Assembly (NCBI GenBank): GCA_903825645.1
Contig: CAIKBL010000075.1
Location: forward strand, 1 to 39,397
Reading direction: 5' to 3'
Length of the DNA stretch: 39,397 bases
Source of the DNA: an uncultured Pseudomonadota bacterium
Lineage (GTDB): Bacteria; Pseudomonadota; Gammaproteobacteria; Ga0077536
In this document: one piece after another, positions 7,771-16,142 of the stretch
Layout: each line of letters begins with the position of its first letter
Numbering within the stretch: position 1 is the first letter of the stretch
Program-made: the position numbers and the translations under genes
The notes under the pieces: model-generated
The model's database searches: none
What the model was told of the DNA's origin: nothing
The model's input: the letters and a program-made list of their open reading frames with translations, nothing else

Positions 7771-10700
7771 ATGATAGATGACGCGTCTGTGGACGAAGAA
7801 ATCCTGCATCGATGTACTTTTTTCCAGGGCATTACCGAAAAATCGCGACGGGCACTTCTCGAGACGGCCTCTGCGGTGACCGTAAACCAGGGCGCGATGA
7901 TTTTTAGTGCGGGCGAACCCTGGGCGGCCGTTTACGTCGTCCTGACCGGCTCCGTGCGAATTAGCGTCGCCGGCGACGCGGGTGAGGCACTGGTCTTGCG
8001 GGTGCTCGGTAGGGGTGAGCTTCTGGGCGATGAATTGATGTTTGGCAACGAGGGGAGTAGTACGCACGCTTACTCGGCCTGCGGTGCCGAAGACACGGTC
8101 TTGTTACGCCTCGAACGGGCGGCGCTTCAGGATATCGCTGCACAAGAGCCGAGTCTTTTTCGGTGGGACCCGCAACATCGAGGTGACGTGGCCGAAAAAG
8201 ACGCGTTGGCGCGTTCTGAGTGCTATCGCCTACTGAATTCACTGGAGGCCGTCGACCCGCAGGCACAGGTCAGTTTCGCCGCTGGGGATATCATTTTTAA
8301 GGAACGCGACGACGCGGATGCGGTCTGGTTAATCGTCGAAGGCGAGGTCATCGTCTATCCGGAAGCGACGCCTGAAGCGCCCTATGCGCGGCTGGGTCCG
8401 GGCCAATGTTTCGGCGAGAAAGCCTGCCTCAACGATGCCCCACGCAGTGCCACGGTGCGGGCCTTGACCGCGCTCGCGGTCACCCGTATTGCCCGAGATC
8501 AATTTGTCCGACTACACGATGTCTCGCCGGCGCTTCGCGCGATCGTGTCCGGGCTTGAGTTTACCTACCAGATGCCGAAGTGCGGGATCGCGCTCAGTTA
8601 CGTGAGCGAAAAAGGCGGAGAGAGCATGATCGAACGGGTGTATCGCCTAGATGACGGGCGCCGTTTCCTGACCTCTTGGGTGCCTGCCAAGCACGCGTTT
8701 AGGCTTGAAAGTACGGACCTGTCTGCTGACGACGGGCGCAGCGTCGAGACAGTCCGATGGACAGGCTCGGCGAGTGGTGAACAGGAGTGGCAGCGCACGA
8801 TCCGATTTTCGGCCGAGGGCGTCATCTGCGGCTTCGCCTCCCTAGGCGATTGGCCCGAAATGCCACAAGCCATAGAGGCTGCCATTAACGCCGTGGTATT
8901 CGGTCGCGAAGCGCTCGAGACGTTTCGGAAAACAGGTCGCCTCGATGTGACACGGCCGGCACAGGCTGAGGAGCAGGCGTGCTTCTGCGTGCAATTGTCG
9001 GTAGATAAATTCCTAACTCTCGTGAGTGAGGGGTATGACACGTTCGAGAAGCTTCGGGAAAAAAATGGTTGTGGATCCGTATGTGGAGGGTGTGAGCCCC
9101 AGGTCCAAGCCATGCTCGGTCGCGCGGCTTGGACCTCGGTCGTGGGGCATGCCCGCGCGATGACGTCGGATATTCGCAGCATTTTGCTCAAGCCGAGTTG
9201 TGCGGCGCAACTTGAGTGGAAAACAGGCCAACATGTGGTGCTCTCTGGACGCCTCGGGGTGCACTGGATCAACCGTAGTTACACCATCGTGTCGGCGCCT
9301 GGCCGGGATTCGGTACTCGAAATCGCCGTAAAAAAGGAGCCCAAGGGGCTGCTTTCTGGCTGGCTTTTTGAGGAGGGGCTCGTCGCTCGGGAATTGCGGA
9401 TTTCAGCGCCCCGCGGAGACGCCGTCTGGCAACCGGGGTTGCGTCCGACCGTGTGCTTTGCCGCGGGCATAGGTATTACGCCGGCAGTCGCGATCTCCCG
9501 TGCGCGTCACGCGGCAGCGGTATCGATGCCCCTGCATGTCGATTACTCAGGCAAAGCTGCCGAAGAGATGGCCTATCTCTCCGAGCTTGAAGATCGCGCG
9601 GCGACAGATGACGCCGTCAGCCTCCAGTGTCGGTTCACGGCGACGGGTGTCCGCCTCAGTGCGGAGGACGTGAGGGAGACCGCCAGACAATTTCCGGAGG
9701 CCGATTTTTTTGTCTGTGGCCCGGAACCCTATATGAGTCTCGTCATCGGCGCGTTACGCCAGGCACAGGTACCAGAAGACCACATTTTCGATGAGCGTTT
9801 CACTCACGCCGGCGCGCCGCTGAGCGCGCCCGCACCCGCTACACCCGCGAGCGAAATCACTTGGTCGGGACCGGACGCATTGTTTCTGCGCGCGCAGGAT
9901 GCCGCGCTCGCGGCGGGCCTAGCGCTCGTGCCGGAAGAGTTGGTGAAGCGCGAACGGCATCCGCTAGACCGCTGGGATGAGCTGGTCGCGCGTGCTGACG
10001 CAAATACGTTTCCGGAAGGGCTTAACGTTTATCTCACTAAGTTTCATGGACTTTTTTATACGGCGCCGGCACAGCGGGCGTTCATGTGTCGCCTCCGGAT
10101 CCCCAATGGCCTGCTCAGGAGTTGGCAGTTACGGGGTTTGGCGAACGTCGCCGCGGCTTGCGGGGGAGACTATGTCGATGTGACGACCCGCGCAAACCTG
10201 CAGATAAGGGAAATTCCCGCGCATCAATCCGTGCAGGTCCTACTCGCGATCCGTGGCCTCGGTTTGACCGCACAGGGGGCAGGTGCGGATAACCTCAGAA
10301 ACATCACCGGAAGTCCGACGGCCGGTATTGATCCGCAGGAGTTGATGGATACCCGGCCGCTTTGCGAGGCCTTGCACCATTACATCCTCAATCATCGAGA
10401 GATGTATGGTCTGCCCCGAAAATTCAATATCGCCTTTGACGGCGGTGGCCGCGTCGGTGTGCTTGAGGACACCAACGATATCGGTTTCGTCGCAACCAAC
10501 GTGTTGGCAGCGGGCGACGTCGCACCGGGCGTTTATTTTAGACTCCTGCTCGGCGGTATTACCGGGCATCAGGATTTCGCTTTTGATACGGGTGTCTTTG
10601 CGCTGCCTTCAGAATGCGTAGGGCTCAGTGCGGCTATCGTTCGGGTGTTCATAAGGCACGGCGATCGGTCTAATCGAACCAAGGCGCGCCTGAAATATGT

Positions 10701-11532
10701 ACTCGATAACCTCGGGCGTGAGGCTTTCCTGGCCGCCGTCGAAATCGAGTGGGGATCTCCCTTGAGGCGCTTGCCTGGGGCTGATCTGGCCCCGAGGCTG
10801 CCGATCGACCGGCAAGGTCATGTGGGCGTCCATCCTCAGAAGCAGACCGGACGCCATTATCTGGGCGTGGTGCTGCCGGTTGGTCGTATCTCGGCCGAGC
10901 AGATGCGCGGCCTCGCGGATATCGCGGACCGCTTTGGCAGTGGCACAGTGCGCTTGACGGTGTGGCAGAACCTGCTGATTTCAGACATCAGCACAGCAGA
11001 TCTGGATGATAGCGTGGCCGCTATCCGGGCCATTGGGCTTGACGTCGAGGCGACCTCCCTTCGGCGTGGGCTCGTGGCGTGTACGGGGAGCGCAGGTTGT
11101 AAATTTGGCGCTGCGGACACCAAGCGTCATGCCCTCGAACTGGTTGATTATCTCGAGGCGCGCTTCACCTTCGATGGCCCGCTCAATATTCATCTCACGG
11201 GTTGTCGCAATTCCTGTGCCCAGCACTATATCGGTGACATTGGCTTAGCGGCGACTAAAATCGAAGTCGATGGCGGGATGGACGAGGGCTATCACGTTTA
11301 TCTGGGTGGCGGGGCGGGCGCGGCGGGCACGCAGGCGATAGCACGAGTGTATGCGCAGTCTGTCTCGGTCGCAGCGCTGTTTCCGCTTGTCGAAAAATTA
11401 ATCGGCGCCTGGCAGGGGAACCGTGAGGGGCCTGCGGAGTCCTTTGGGGCGTTTTGCCAGCGTCATGATCTCGTGCAACTGAAGGCGCTCGCAGCGCGCG
11501 TCTCGGTGAGCGCGGCCGCCCCGGACGCGTAG
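7771..11532 (+). CDS. Multidomain NAD(P)H-nitrite reductase: cNMP-cNMP-[2Fe-2S]-FNR-siroheme nitrite reductase
   Basis: A 1253-residue cytosolic enzyme predicted to reduce nitrite to ammonium with electrons from NAD(P)H on one chain. (1) Residues ~12-125: cyclic-nucleotide-binding fold with a degenerate phosphate cassette (LGRGELLGDELMF). (2) ~154-264: second such domain with a canonical cassette (FGEKACLNDAPRSATV). (3) ~270-395: unrecognised segment. (4) ~400-445: BFD-like [2Fe-2S] domain, CFC then GCGSVCGGC. (5) ~460-675: ferredoxin-reductase unit with RSYTIVSAPG (flavin), GIGITP (NAD(P)) and CGPEPYM. (6) ~740-1245: NirA-type nitrite/sulfite reductase with NLRNITGSPTAG and cluster/siroheme cysteines in CTGSAGC and GCRNSC. 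The ATG at 7771 has a GGGGCGAG-like site upstream. The frame is open further upstream into NasA sequence. Nitrite rather than sulfite is inferred from linkage to nasA. Confidence 0.88.
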   Translation: MIDDASVDEEILHRCTFFQGITEKSRRALLETASAVTVNQGAMIFSAGEPWAAVYVVLTGSVRISVAGDAGEALVLRVLGRGELLGDELMFGNEGSSTHAYSACGAEDTVLLRLERAALQDIAAQEPSLFRWDPQHRGDVAEKDALARSECYRLLNSLEAVDPQAQVSFAAGDIIFKERDDADAVWLIVEGEVIVYPEATPEAPYARLGPGQCFGEKACLNDAPRSATVRALTALAVTRIARDQFVRLHDVSPALRAIVSGLEFTYQMPKCGIALSYVSEKGGESMIERVYRLDDGRRFLTSWVPAKHAFRLESTDLSADDGRSVETVRWTGSASGEQEWQRTIRFSAEGVICGFASLGDWPEMPQAIEAAINAVVFGREALETFRKTGRLDVTRPAQAEEQACFCVQLSVDKFLTLVSEGYDTFEKLREKNGCGSVCGGCEPQVQAMLGRAAWTSVVGHARAMTSDIRSILLKPSCAAQLEWKTGQHVVLSGRLGVHWINRSYTIVSAPGRDSVLEIAVKKEPKGLLSGWLFEEGLVARELRISAPRGDAVWQPGLRPTVCFAAGIGITPAVAISRARHAAAVSMPLHVDYSGKAAEEMAYLSELEDRAATDDAVSLQCRFTATGVRLSAEDVRETARQFPEADFFVCGPEPYMSLVIGALRQAQVPEDHIFDERFTHAGAPLSAPAPATPASEITWSGPDALFLRAQDAALAAGLALVPEELVKRERHPLDRWDELVARADANTFPEGLNVYLTKFHGLFYTAPAQRAFMCRLRIPNGLLRSWQLRGLANVAAACGGDYVDVTTRANLQIREIPAHQSVQVLLAIRGLGLTAQGAGADNLRNITGSPTAGIDPQELMDTRPLCEALHHYILNHREMYGLPRKFNIAFDGGGRVGVLEDTNDIGFVATNVLAAGDVAPGVYFRLLLGGITGHQDFAFDTGVFALPSECVGLSAAIVRVFIRHGDRSNRTKARLKYVLDNLGREAFLAAVEIEWGSPLRRLPGADLAPRLPIDRQGHVGVHPQKQTGRHYLGVVLPVGRISAEQMRGLADIADRFGSGTVRLTVWQNLLISDISTADLDDSVAAIRAIGLDVEATSLRRGLVACTGSAGCKFGAADTKRHALELVDYLEARFTFDGPLNIHLTGCRNSCAQHYIGDIGLAATKIEVDGGMDEGYHVYLGGGAGAAGTQAIARVYAQSVSVAALFPLVEKLIGAWQGNREGPAESFGAFCQRHDLVQLKALAARVSVSAAAPDA

Positions 11533-11617
11533 GCGTGCGAGGAGGTTGCGCGGCATCGGCGTTGTTGCCGCGTCGAAGGATCTTGAGCGCACGGTGCGGC
11601 GTGCGCGAGATAAACCG

Positions 11618-12772
11618 CTAGGCTTCGTCGAGGGTGCGATAAAGCGCGCGCAGCAACGCATGCGCGCGATCATCGCCGACGGTGCCTTCGCCCATGCGAT
11701 TCATGACGTAGGCGAACGTCAAGCCGGCTTCAACGTCGTTGACCACGAGTGAGCCGCCCCAACCGCCCCAGTAACACACCCGCGCATGGGGACTAATGGG
11801 ATTGCGCGGAGAATTCAGTCCATAGCCGATCCCGAAAGTGACTCCAATGCCGAGTACTAAGTCGCGACCGGCTGCCTGCACATCAAATATCCGATCGATG
11901 GTCGTGCCCGACAGCAATTCAACGCCGCGAAAAGATCCGCCATGCGAAACCGCGGCCTGGGCGAGGGCGACGCTGCGTGCGTTGCCGTGGCCACCGGCGG
12001 CGGGAATTTCGGCCCGGCGCCAGGGCAGCTCCCAGGATTGCTCGGCCATCAGCCGAGGATTGGACGCACGATAGGGAATGGAGTTGTGCTCGGGAGCTGC
12101 TGCGCCGTGGCCGCCACCGTACTGAAGTGGCGGCGCGGGAATGACGAGTGCCACGCGCTCGTCGTGTTCGGCGCCTAATCCGATATGGAAATCTGACCCC
12201 ATCGGTTGTGCGATTTCGTCGCGAAAAAACTGACCGACAGTGCGACCATCGACTTGACGCACAACTTCGCCGACCAGGTTGCCCTGCGTGAGGCCGTGGT
12301 AGCCGGATTTCCAGCCGGGCTCCCACCAGGGAGCTTGCTCGGCGAGCAGCGTGGTGACTTTGTGCCAATCGTAGAGATCGGTGCCCGCAATGGGTTGCTC
12401 CCAAGCGGGCAGGCCGGCGGTGTGCGACAGGAGATGACGGATCAGGACCTGAGCTTTCCCGTTCTGCGCGAACGCTGGCCAGTAGTCGGCGACTGGGGCA
12501 TCAATATTCACGAGCCCTCGACTGGCGAGCATCAGCAGGGCGAGGCAACTCATCGTCTTGGTGGTCGAGAATACGTTGATGATCGTGTCCCGTTGCCACG
12601 GGACGGTGCAGTCGGGATCTTGGTACCCGCCCCAGAGATCGACCACCAACTCATCGTGCCTGACGATCGCCACCGATGCGCCCACTTCTCCGCTCGCCGC
12701 GAAGTTGGCCGCAAAAGCATCTTTCAAGGCGGCAAACCGCGCAGCGCAAGTCCCGTTGATCTGAATGTCCAT
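11618..12772 (-). CDS. Beta-lactamase-family serine hydrolase
   Basis: A 384-residue protein of the class C beta-lactamase/esterase (Beta-lactamase, serine-type) family. The nucleophile motif S-x-x-K is STTK in NVFSTTKTMSCLAL. The following LLSHTAGLPAWEQP is typical of the family's esterase-like members. GYHGLTQGNLVGEVV supplies the usual Tyr region. There is no signal peptide, so it is probably a cytoplasmic esterase or hydrolase rather than a secreted antibiotic-resistance enzyme. I chose the ATG at 12772 (MDIQING) because GGAG lies eight bases upstream and homology starts just after. A longer frame to 12904 reads through non-coding-looking sequence. It converges with the nitrite reductase gene with an 85-base gap. 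Substrate unknown. Confidence 0.85.
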   Translation of the reverse strand: MDIQINGTCAARFAALKDAFAANFAASGEVGASVAIVRHDELVVDLWGGYQDPDCTVPWQRDTIINVFSTTKTMSCLALLMLASRGLVNIDAPVADYWPAFAQNGKAQVLIRHLLSHTAGLPAWEQPIAGTDLYDWHKVTTLLAEQAPWWEPGWKSGYHGLTQGNLVGEVVRQVDGRTVGQFFRDEIAQPMGSDFHIGLGAEHDERVALVIPAPPLQYGGGHGAAAPEHNSIPYRASNPRLMAEQSWELPWRRAEIPAAGGHGNARSVALAQAAVSHGGSFRGVELLSGTTIDRIFDVQAAGRDLVLGIGVTFGIGYGLNSPRNPISPHARVCYWGGWGGSLVVNDVEAGLTFAYVMNRMGEGTVGDDRAHALLRALYRTLDEA

Positions 12773-13436
12773 GCTGGCTCCGTGATATGGCTCGAGGTGA
12801 AGATGAAGCCTGCCACATGCCGCCAATCCCGCCAAGTAAACGGTAGGCGCGGTGCCGGCGCAAATTAAGCCTGTGTGCTTTCTGCAGGTCAGGAATATCC
12901 GCATCCAAAACCATTGAGGTGGGCAAAGCGGGCACCGATACCACTGCGCTCGTCATCGACCACGCGAACCCTTCGCCTGTGACCCTCTCGGCCTGGCTCA
13001 TACGGATCAGATCAATGACCTCGGGATGCCCGGGGCTTGGATGTTCCTTAAAGGTGTCTTTAGGGGGGCGGCGCGGTGGAGTGGGGAAGCGTACTCCATT
13101 TCTGACCGCGGCTCCGCGATTCAGTGAGCGCGTTGTGTGCCCGGCTGGTCGGGCAAGGTGAATCCTGTCGAGGAGGAAGTCTAACAAAAAAGGCTTTCAT
13201 CGGCCTCTCGGGATCCGCGCGCCTTCAATTCAATTGTTGCGGCGCGGTGCGTGGCGACGACAAATGGGTGCGCGCTATGCCAAAAGGTTTTTTACCGTAG
13301 ACTCCGAACGTTCATGGGATTTCGATCTCGGTGCCTACCGCTCTCATGGTGGCCGACTTTAATAGTGAGCGCGATAGCCCGTTTGTTGAGAGAGCCCGTG
13401 GCTTTCATAACCGCACCACGACGAGAAGGAGATGAT
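12773..13436. other. 664-bp divergent intergenic region, no gene seen
   Basis: This lies between the divergent serine-hydrolase and carboxymuconolactone-decarboxylase-like genes. Open frames on both strands have no recognisable domain and partly overlap the hydrolase gene. I see no RNA gene, repeat or strong promoter beyond the ribosome-binding site at the right edge. Confidence 0.4.
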
Positions 13437-13793
13437 ATGAGCGAAGAACAAGCAGCTGCCGGGCGCGCCTTGCTAAGCCGTTTGACGGCAACCCCTGAAT
13501 CCATCGACGCGTTTCCGGAGCCGTTTCGTCGTTATACCTTGGAACATTTGTTCGGTGAGGTCTGGCAGGGCAAGGCGCTCGCGTTAGAAGAGCGGGAACT
13601 CATTACCTGCACGATTCTGACGGCACTTGCCAGAGAGCCGGAACAGCGGTTTCATTTTGCGGCAGCTCGCCGGGTGGGGATCCCAAGAGCGAAGATGGTC
13701 GAGATGATTACCCATGCCGCGCACTATGCTGGATGGCCCAACGCGGTGGGCGCGCTGCGTAGTCTTGAAGAGGTTTGGCCTGAAGAAACCTAA
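13437..13793 (+). CDS. Carboxymuconolactone decarboxylase-family protein
   Basis: A 118-residue all-alpha protein of the carboxymuconolactone decarboxylase (CMD)/AhpD-like superfamily. The pattern ERELITCTILTALARE, then FHFAAARRVGIPRAKMVEMI and THAAHYAGWPNAVGALR, matches the family core and its C-terminal YxGxP element. The CxxC pair that makes AhpD a peroxidase partner is absent, so a redox role is unlikely. It resembles the decarboxylase-like branch, many of whose members have unknown substrates. I chose the ATG at 13437 because AAGGAG precedes it at ideal spacing. The 62 codons further upstream in the same open frame look non-coding. It stands alone and is convergent with the CHAD gene. 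Confidence 0.82.
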   Translation: MSEEQAAAGRALLSRLTATPESIDAFPEPFRRYTLEHLFGEVWQGKALALEERELITCTILTALAREPEQRFHFAAARRVGIPRAKMVEMITHAAHYAGWPNAVGALRSLEEVWPEET

Positions 13794-13824
13794 AAAACGG
13801 CGTCGCTATTTTTTTGGACGGATC

Positions 13825-13857
13825 TGGCTTTGTGGCCGTTGCGCGGTCGCAAAGCCA
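13825..13857. terminator. Long hairpin between convergent genes
   Basis: TGGCTTTG (13825-13832) pairs perfectly with CAAAGCCA (13850-13857). The interior GGCCG/CGGTC extends the stem. It sits between two convergent stop codons and so may serve as a transcription end for both strands. There is no T-tract after it on either strand. A second 6-bp hairpin, ATGGCT/AGCCAT, lies at 13897-13915. Confidence 0.4.
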
Positions 13858-13940
13858 TCTCCGGCTTGTGATCAGTGTCGCTGGGTGTGCGCGCAGATGG
13901 CTCCGATTTAGCCATGTTGGGACTCGATCTCCAGGCTTTT

Positions 13941-14831
13941 TTAGCCGTCCAAACGCGCGGCGAGGCGCTGGACCAGGTCGGCGGGTTTGTCGACGGTCAG
14001 GCGTGCGCCCAAACGGATTGATGCGGTGCGTAGCGCTGCGCGTCTCAAGTCAATTTGTGTGCGTATGACGCGGATATCGTGACGCGACAAAGGGGCCGAT
14101 CTCATGCGCTTAATGCGTGCTCGAAAGTCGGCCAAATCGTGATCCTCGCCCAAGATGTCCGCCAGACTATCCAGGGCTCGGCAACGCCCCGTGATGTCGG
14201 GCCAGATAATCTGGAGGAGGCGAAGGTGGTGGCTGTGGTATTTGACGAATTTTCGCCAGTCATGTGCAATTTCAACGTCGTCGCTTTGTGTGACTCGTTG
14301 GTACATTTTGCGCATTTTGGTGTAAGTCCGTCGGAATCCGGGCTCGATGAGTCCAAAATTTTGACGCGTTCCTGCGCATGAGATACTGGCTAAGTCCGTC
14401 GCGTGCAATTTATGGATAAGTCGCGCACCGACATTGTTGAGGCAGGCCGCGTCTTGCGCTGAAGGTGGTGCCTCATCTTGCAGCGCCCGCAGTAGTCGAG
14501 ACCAACGGTCCGCTTCATCGAACCCGGTCGCCGCCTCAACGAAGCCACGTGCGATCTGCTGTGCAACACTGGCTTCACGCCACTGGCAAAGCTTGCGCGC
14601 GACGGCCCGATAGCGGTGATCTTCCTGTTTGAACTCGGCGCGCCTGACATCTTGGACAAGACGGCACAGGGCGCGTAGTTTTTTGAGTGCTTTGCGTGCG
14701 GCATGAATAATGTGGAAAACCGCGTTCTCGTCTGGCGCCGACAAGTGGTGCATGACTTTGTCTAGAAGCGCGCGCCTAATCCGTGCGATCCCGATCGCAT
14801 CCAGTTCGGACGGCTCGAAGCGATAATCCAT
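13941..14831 (-). CDS. CHAD domain protein
   Basis: A 296-residue, helix-rich, strongly basic protein with conserved histidines. Two repeats can be seen, each with a His- and Lys/Arg-rich helix (FHIIHAARKALKKLRALCRL near residue 40; IAHDWRKFVKYHSHHLRLL near 210), followed by LADILGEDHDLADFRARI. This is the CHAD (conserved histidine alpha-helical domain) pattern. CHAD proteins bind polyphosphate in studied cases, and many are coupled to CYTH-type triphosphatases, but no CYTH domain is fused here or encoded nearby. I chose the ATG at 14831 (MDYRFEP). A GTG at 14870 would add 13 residues; neither has a clear ribosome-binding site. It is probably cytoplasmic and transcribed alone. Binding to polyphosphate is inferred from the family. 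Confidence 0.82.
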   Translation of the reverse strand: MDYRFEPSELDAIGIARIRRALLDKVMHHLSAPDENAVFHIIHAARKALKKLRALCRLVQDVRRAEFKQEDHRYRAVARKLCQWREASVAQQIARGFVEAATGFDEADRWSRLLRALQDEAPPSAQDAACLNNVGARLIHKLHATDLASISCAGTRQNFGLIEPGFRRTYTKMRKMYQRVTQSDDVEIAHDWRKFVKYHSHHLRLLQIIWPDITGRCRALDSLADILGEDHDLADFRARIKRMRSAPLSRHDIRVIRTQIDLRRAALRTASIRLGARLTVDKPADLVQRLAARLDG

Positions 14832-15104
14832 TGGTAAGCCAGGGTTCGTCTCTGCGCGCAAAATTACCACCGAATAAGCGAACGCACCATCGCGGCCAGC
14901 CGGTTCCGGTTCGAATAAATGGATTTTTTGCGTCGGTAAAGGACCTTTGTGGCCGGCCTTGAAGGCGCTCGAACAGGGGCCGGTAGGTTTCCTCAGATTG
15001 TATGGCTGCCGCTGACCGCCGGTGAGCGAACGTGGTGCTTCTGGTGGCTGACACGCGCTGCCTGGGCAACAAAGGCCCGCTAAGCGGCATGCGTGCGTGG
15101 GGAC

Positions 15105-16007
15105 TCAGATAAACCGTGGGCCCTGCGCGGTGGAAGCCGAAAGCCGCAACGCCCGGATGCCGATGATGAGGAGTGCCAGCAGAATGAGGGTCATGCCGAG
15201 GATCTCCTCCGCGCTGGGGCGCTCGCCAAAATGCCAGGCGGCGGAGGCGATGGCGACCACAGGCGCGATCAACATACACATCCCCGCGATCCCGGCGTCC
15301 ACATATTTGAGGATATACATCCACAGCCACCAGCACAGCGCTGTCGAGATGATCGACGTGCCCAGCAATAACCATGTGAACCGGGTCGACCACACCACGG
15401 CGGGCTCCCCGCTCAACAGGGCGATGCCGAGTAAGGGAAGGGCGCCGAATGCCATCTGCCAGCCGGTGAGCGATATGAGATCGCGCGGGGTCTTTAGCTG
15501 CATCCGCTTGATGAGGACAGAGCCGATTGCCCACAGAATGCCGGCAGAAACCCCGAGTAGCTTACTCAGCAAAGAGCCGTTCGGTATGCGCGGATGAAGG
15601 ATCACGAGTAGTCCGACGGCGGCTAACACCACGGCTATCCACTGACTCCCACGGACGCGTTCGCCGAGGACCGGCCAGGCCAGCAGTAAGGTCCAGAACG
15701 GCATGCTATAGACGAGAATGGATGTCGAGCTCACGCCGCCTTCCACGAGCGCCCACATACTCAAGCCGACGAAGCCGGTGGTCTGAATCAGGCCGAGCAG
15801 GAGTAGTGCCCCAACCCCTTGCGGGCGTAAGCGGCGGCCGGACAGCGGCAGGGTGGCGAGTAAGGCAGTGGCGGCCAGCAACATCCGATAGGCGGCAAAC
15901 GTGAAAGGGCCGGCGTCCAGCAGCGCGATTTTGTTCAGAACCCAGCTGTAACCCCAACACAGGGAGAGGGCGGTGAGCGCCAGGGTGGACAAGAGGCCTC
16001 GACGCAT
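15105..16007 (-). CDS. EamA/DMT-family inner-membrane transporter
   Basis: A 300-residue protein with about ten hydrophobic segments arranged as two EamA repeats of five, the hallmark of drug/metabolite-superfamily exporters. The first helix carries the typical LCWGYSWVLNKIA. The second repeat starts near ILWAIGSVLIKRM. The substrate cannot be read from sequence; relatives export amino acids, nucleosides or other small metabolites. It is separated by 135 bases from the upstream motB stop on the same strand, so it may be read through from motAB or have its own promoter. A second, distinct EamA gene lies at 35204-36085. Confidence 0.87.
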   Translation of the reverse strand: MRRGLLSTLALTALSLCWGYSWVLNKIALLDAGPFTFAAYRMLLAATALLATLPLSGRRLRPQGVGALLLLGLIQTTGFVGLSMWALVEGGVSSTSILVYSMPFWTLLLAWPVLGERVRGSQWIAVVLAAVGLLVILHPRIPNGSLLSKLLGVSAGILWAIGSVLIKRMQLKTPRDLISLTGWQMAFGALPLLGIALLSGEPAVVWSTRFTWLLLGTSIISTALCWWLWMYILKYVDAGIAGMCMLIAPVVAIASAAWHFGERPSAEEILGMTLILLALLIIGIRALRLSASTAQGPRFI

Positions 16008-16142
16008 GTCAGGGGGCGCCGCAATGCGTTGCGAAGGGTGAAGGGAGCGGCGCCATGGGGCGTGGAGTTTATCAGGGTAGTGGCCGCCGCGATATCCAGG
16101 CTGCGGGCGCGAAGCGTTATGGGCAACCCGTCAGCGCGCGTT

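Noticed and set aside
12651-13187. A 178-codon minus-strand frame upstream of the serine hydrolase
   Set aside because: It overlaps the hydrolase coding sequence in another frame, lacks any recognisable motif and has no ribosome-binding site.
13793-13816. A6...T7 flanked GC stretch after the CMD-like gene as an intrinsic terminator
   Set aside because: The GCG/CGC core would leave a one-base loop, so no stable stem forms. The hairpin at 13825-13857 is the better candidate.
14831-14870. GTG at 14870 as start of the CHAD protein
   Set aside because: The extra 13 residues add nothing to the domain and have no better ribosome-binding site than the ATG at 14831, though they cannot be excluded.
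14776-15534. A 252-codon minus-strand open frame overlapping the EamA and CHAD genes
   Set aside because: It is in a different frame from both real genes and has His/Arg/Pro-biased composition with no domain. It is a shadow of the high-GC third-position pattern.
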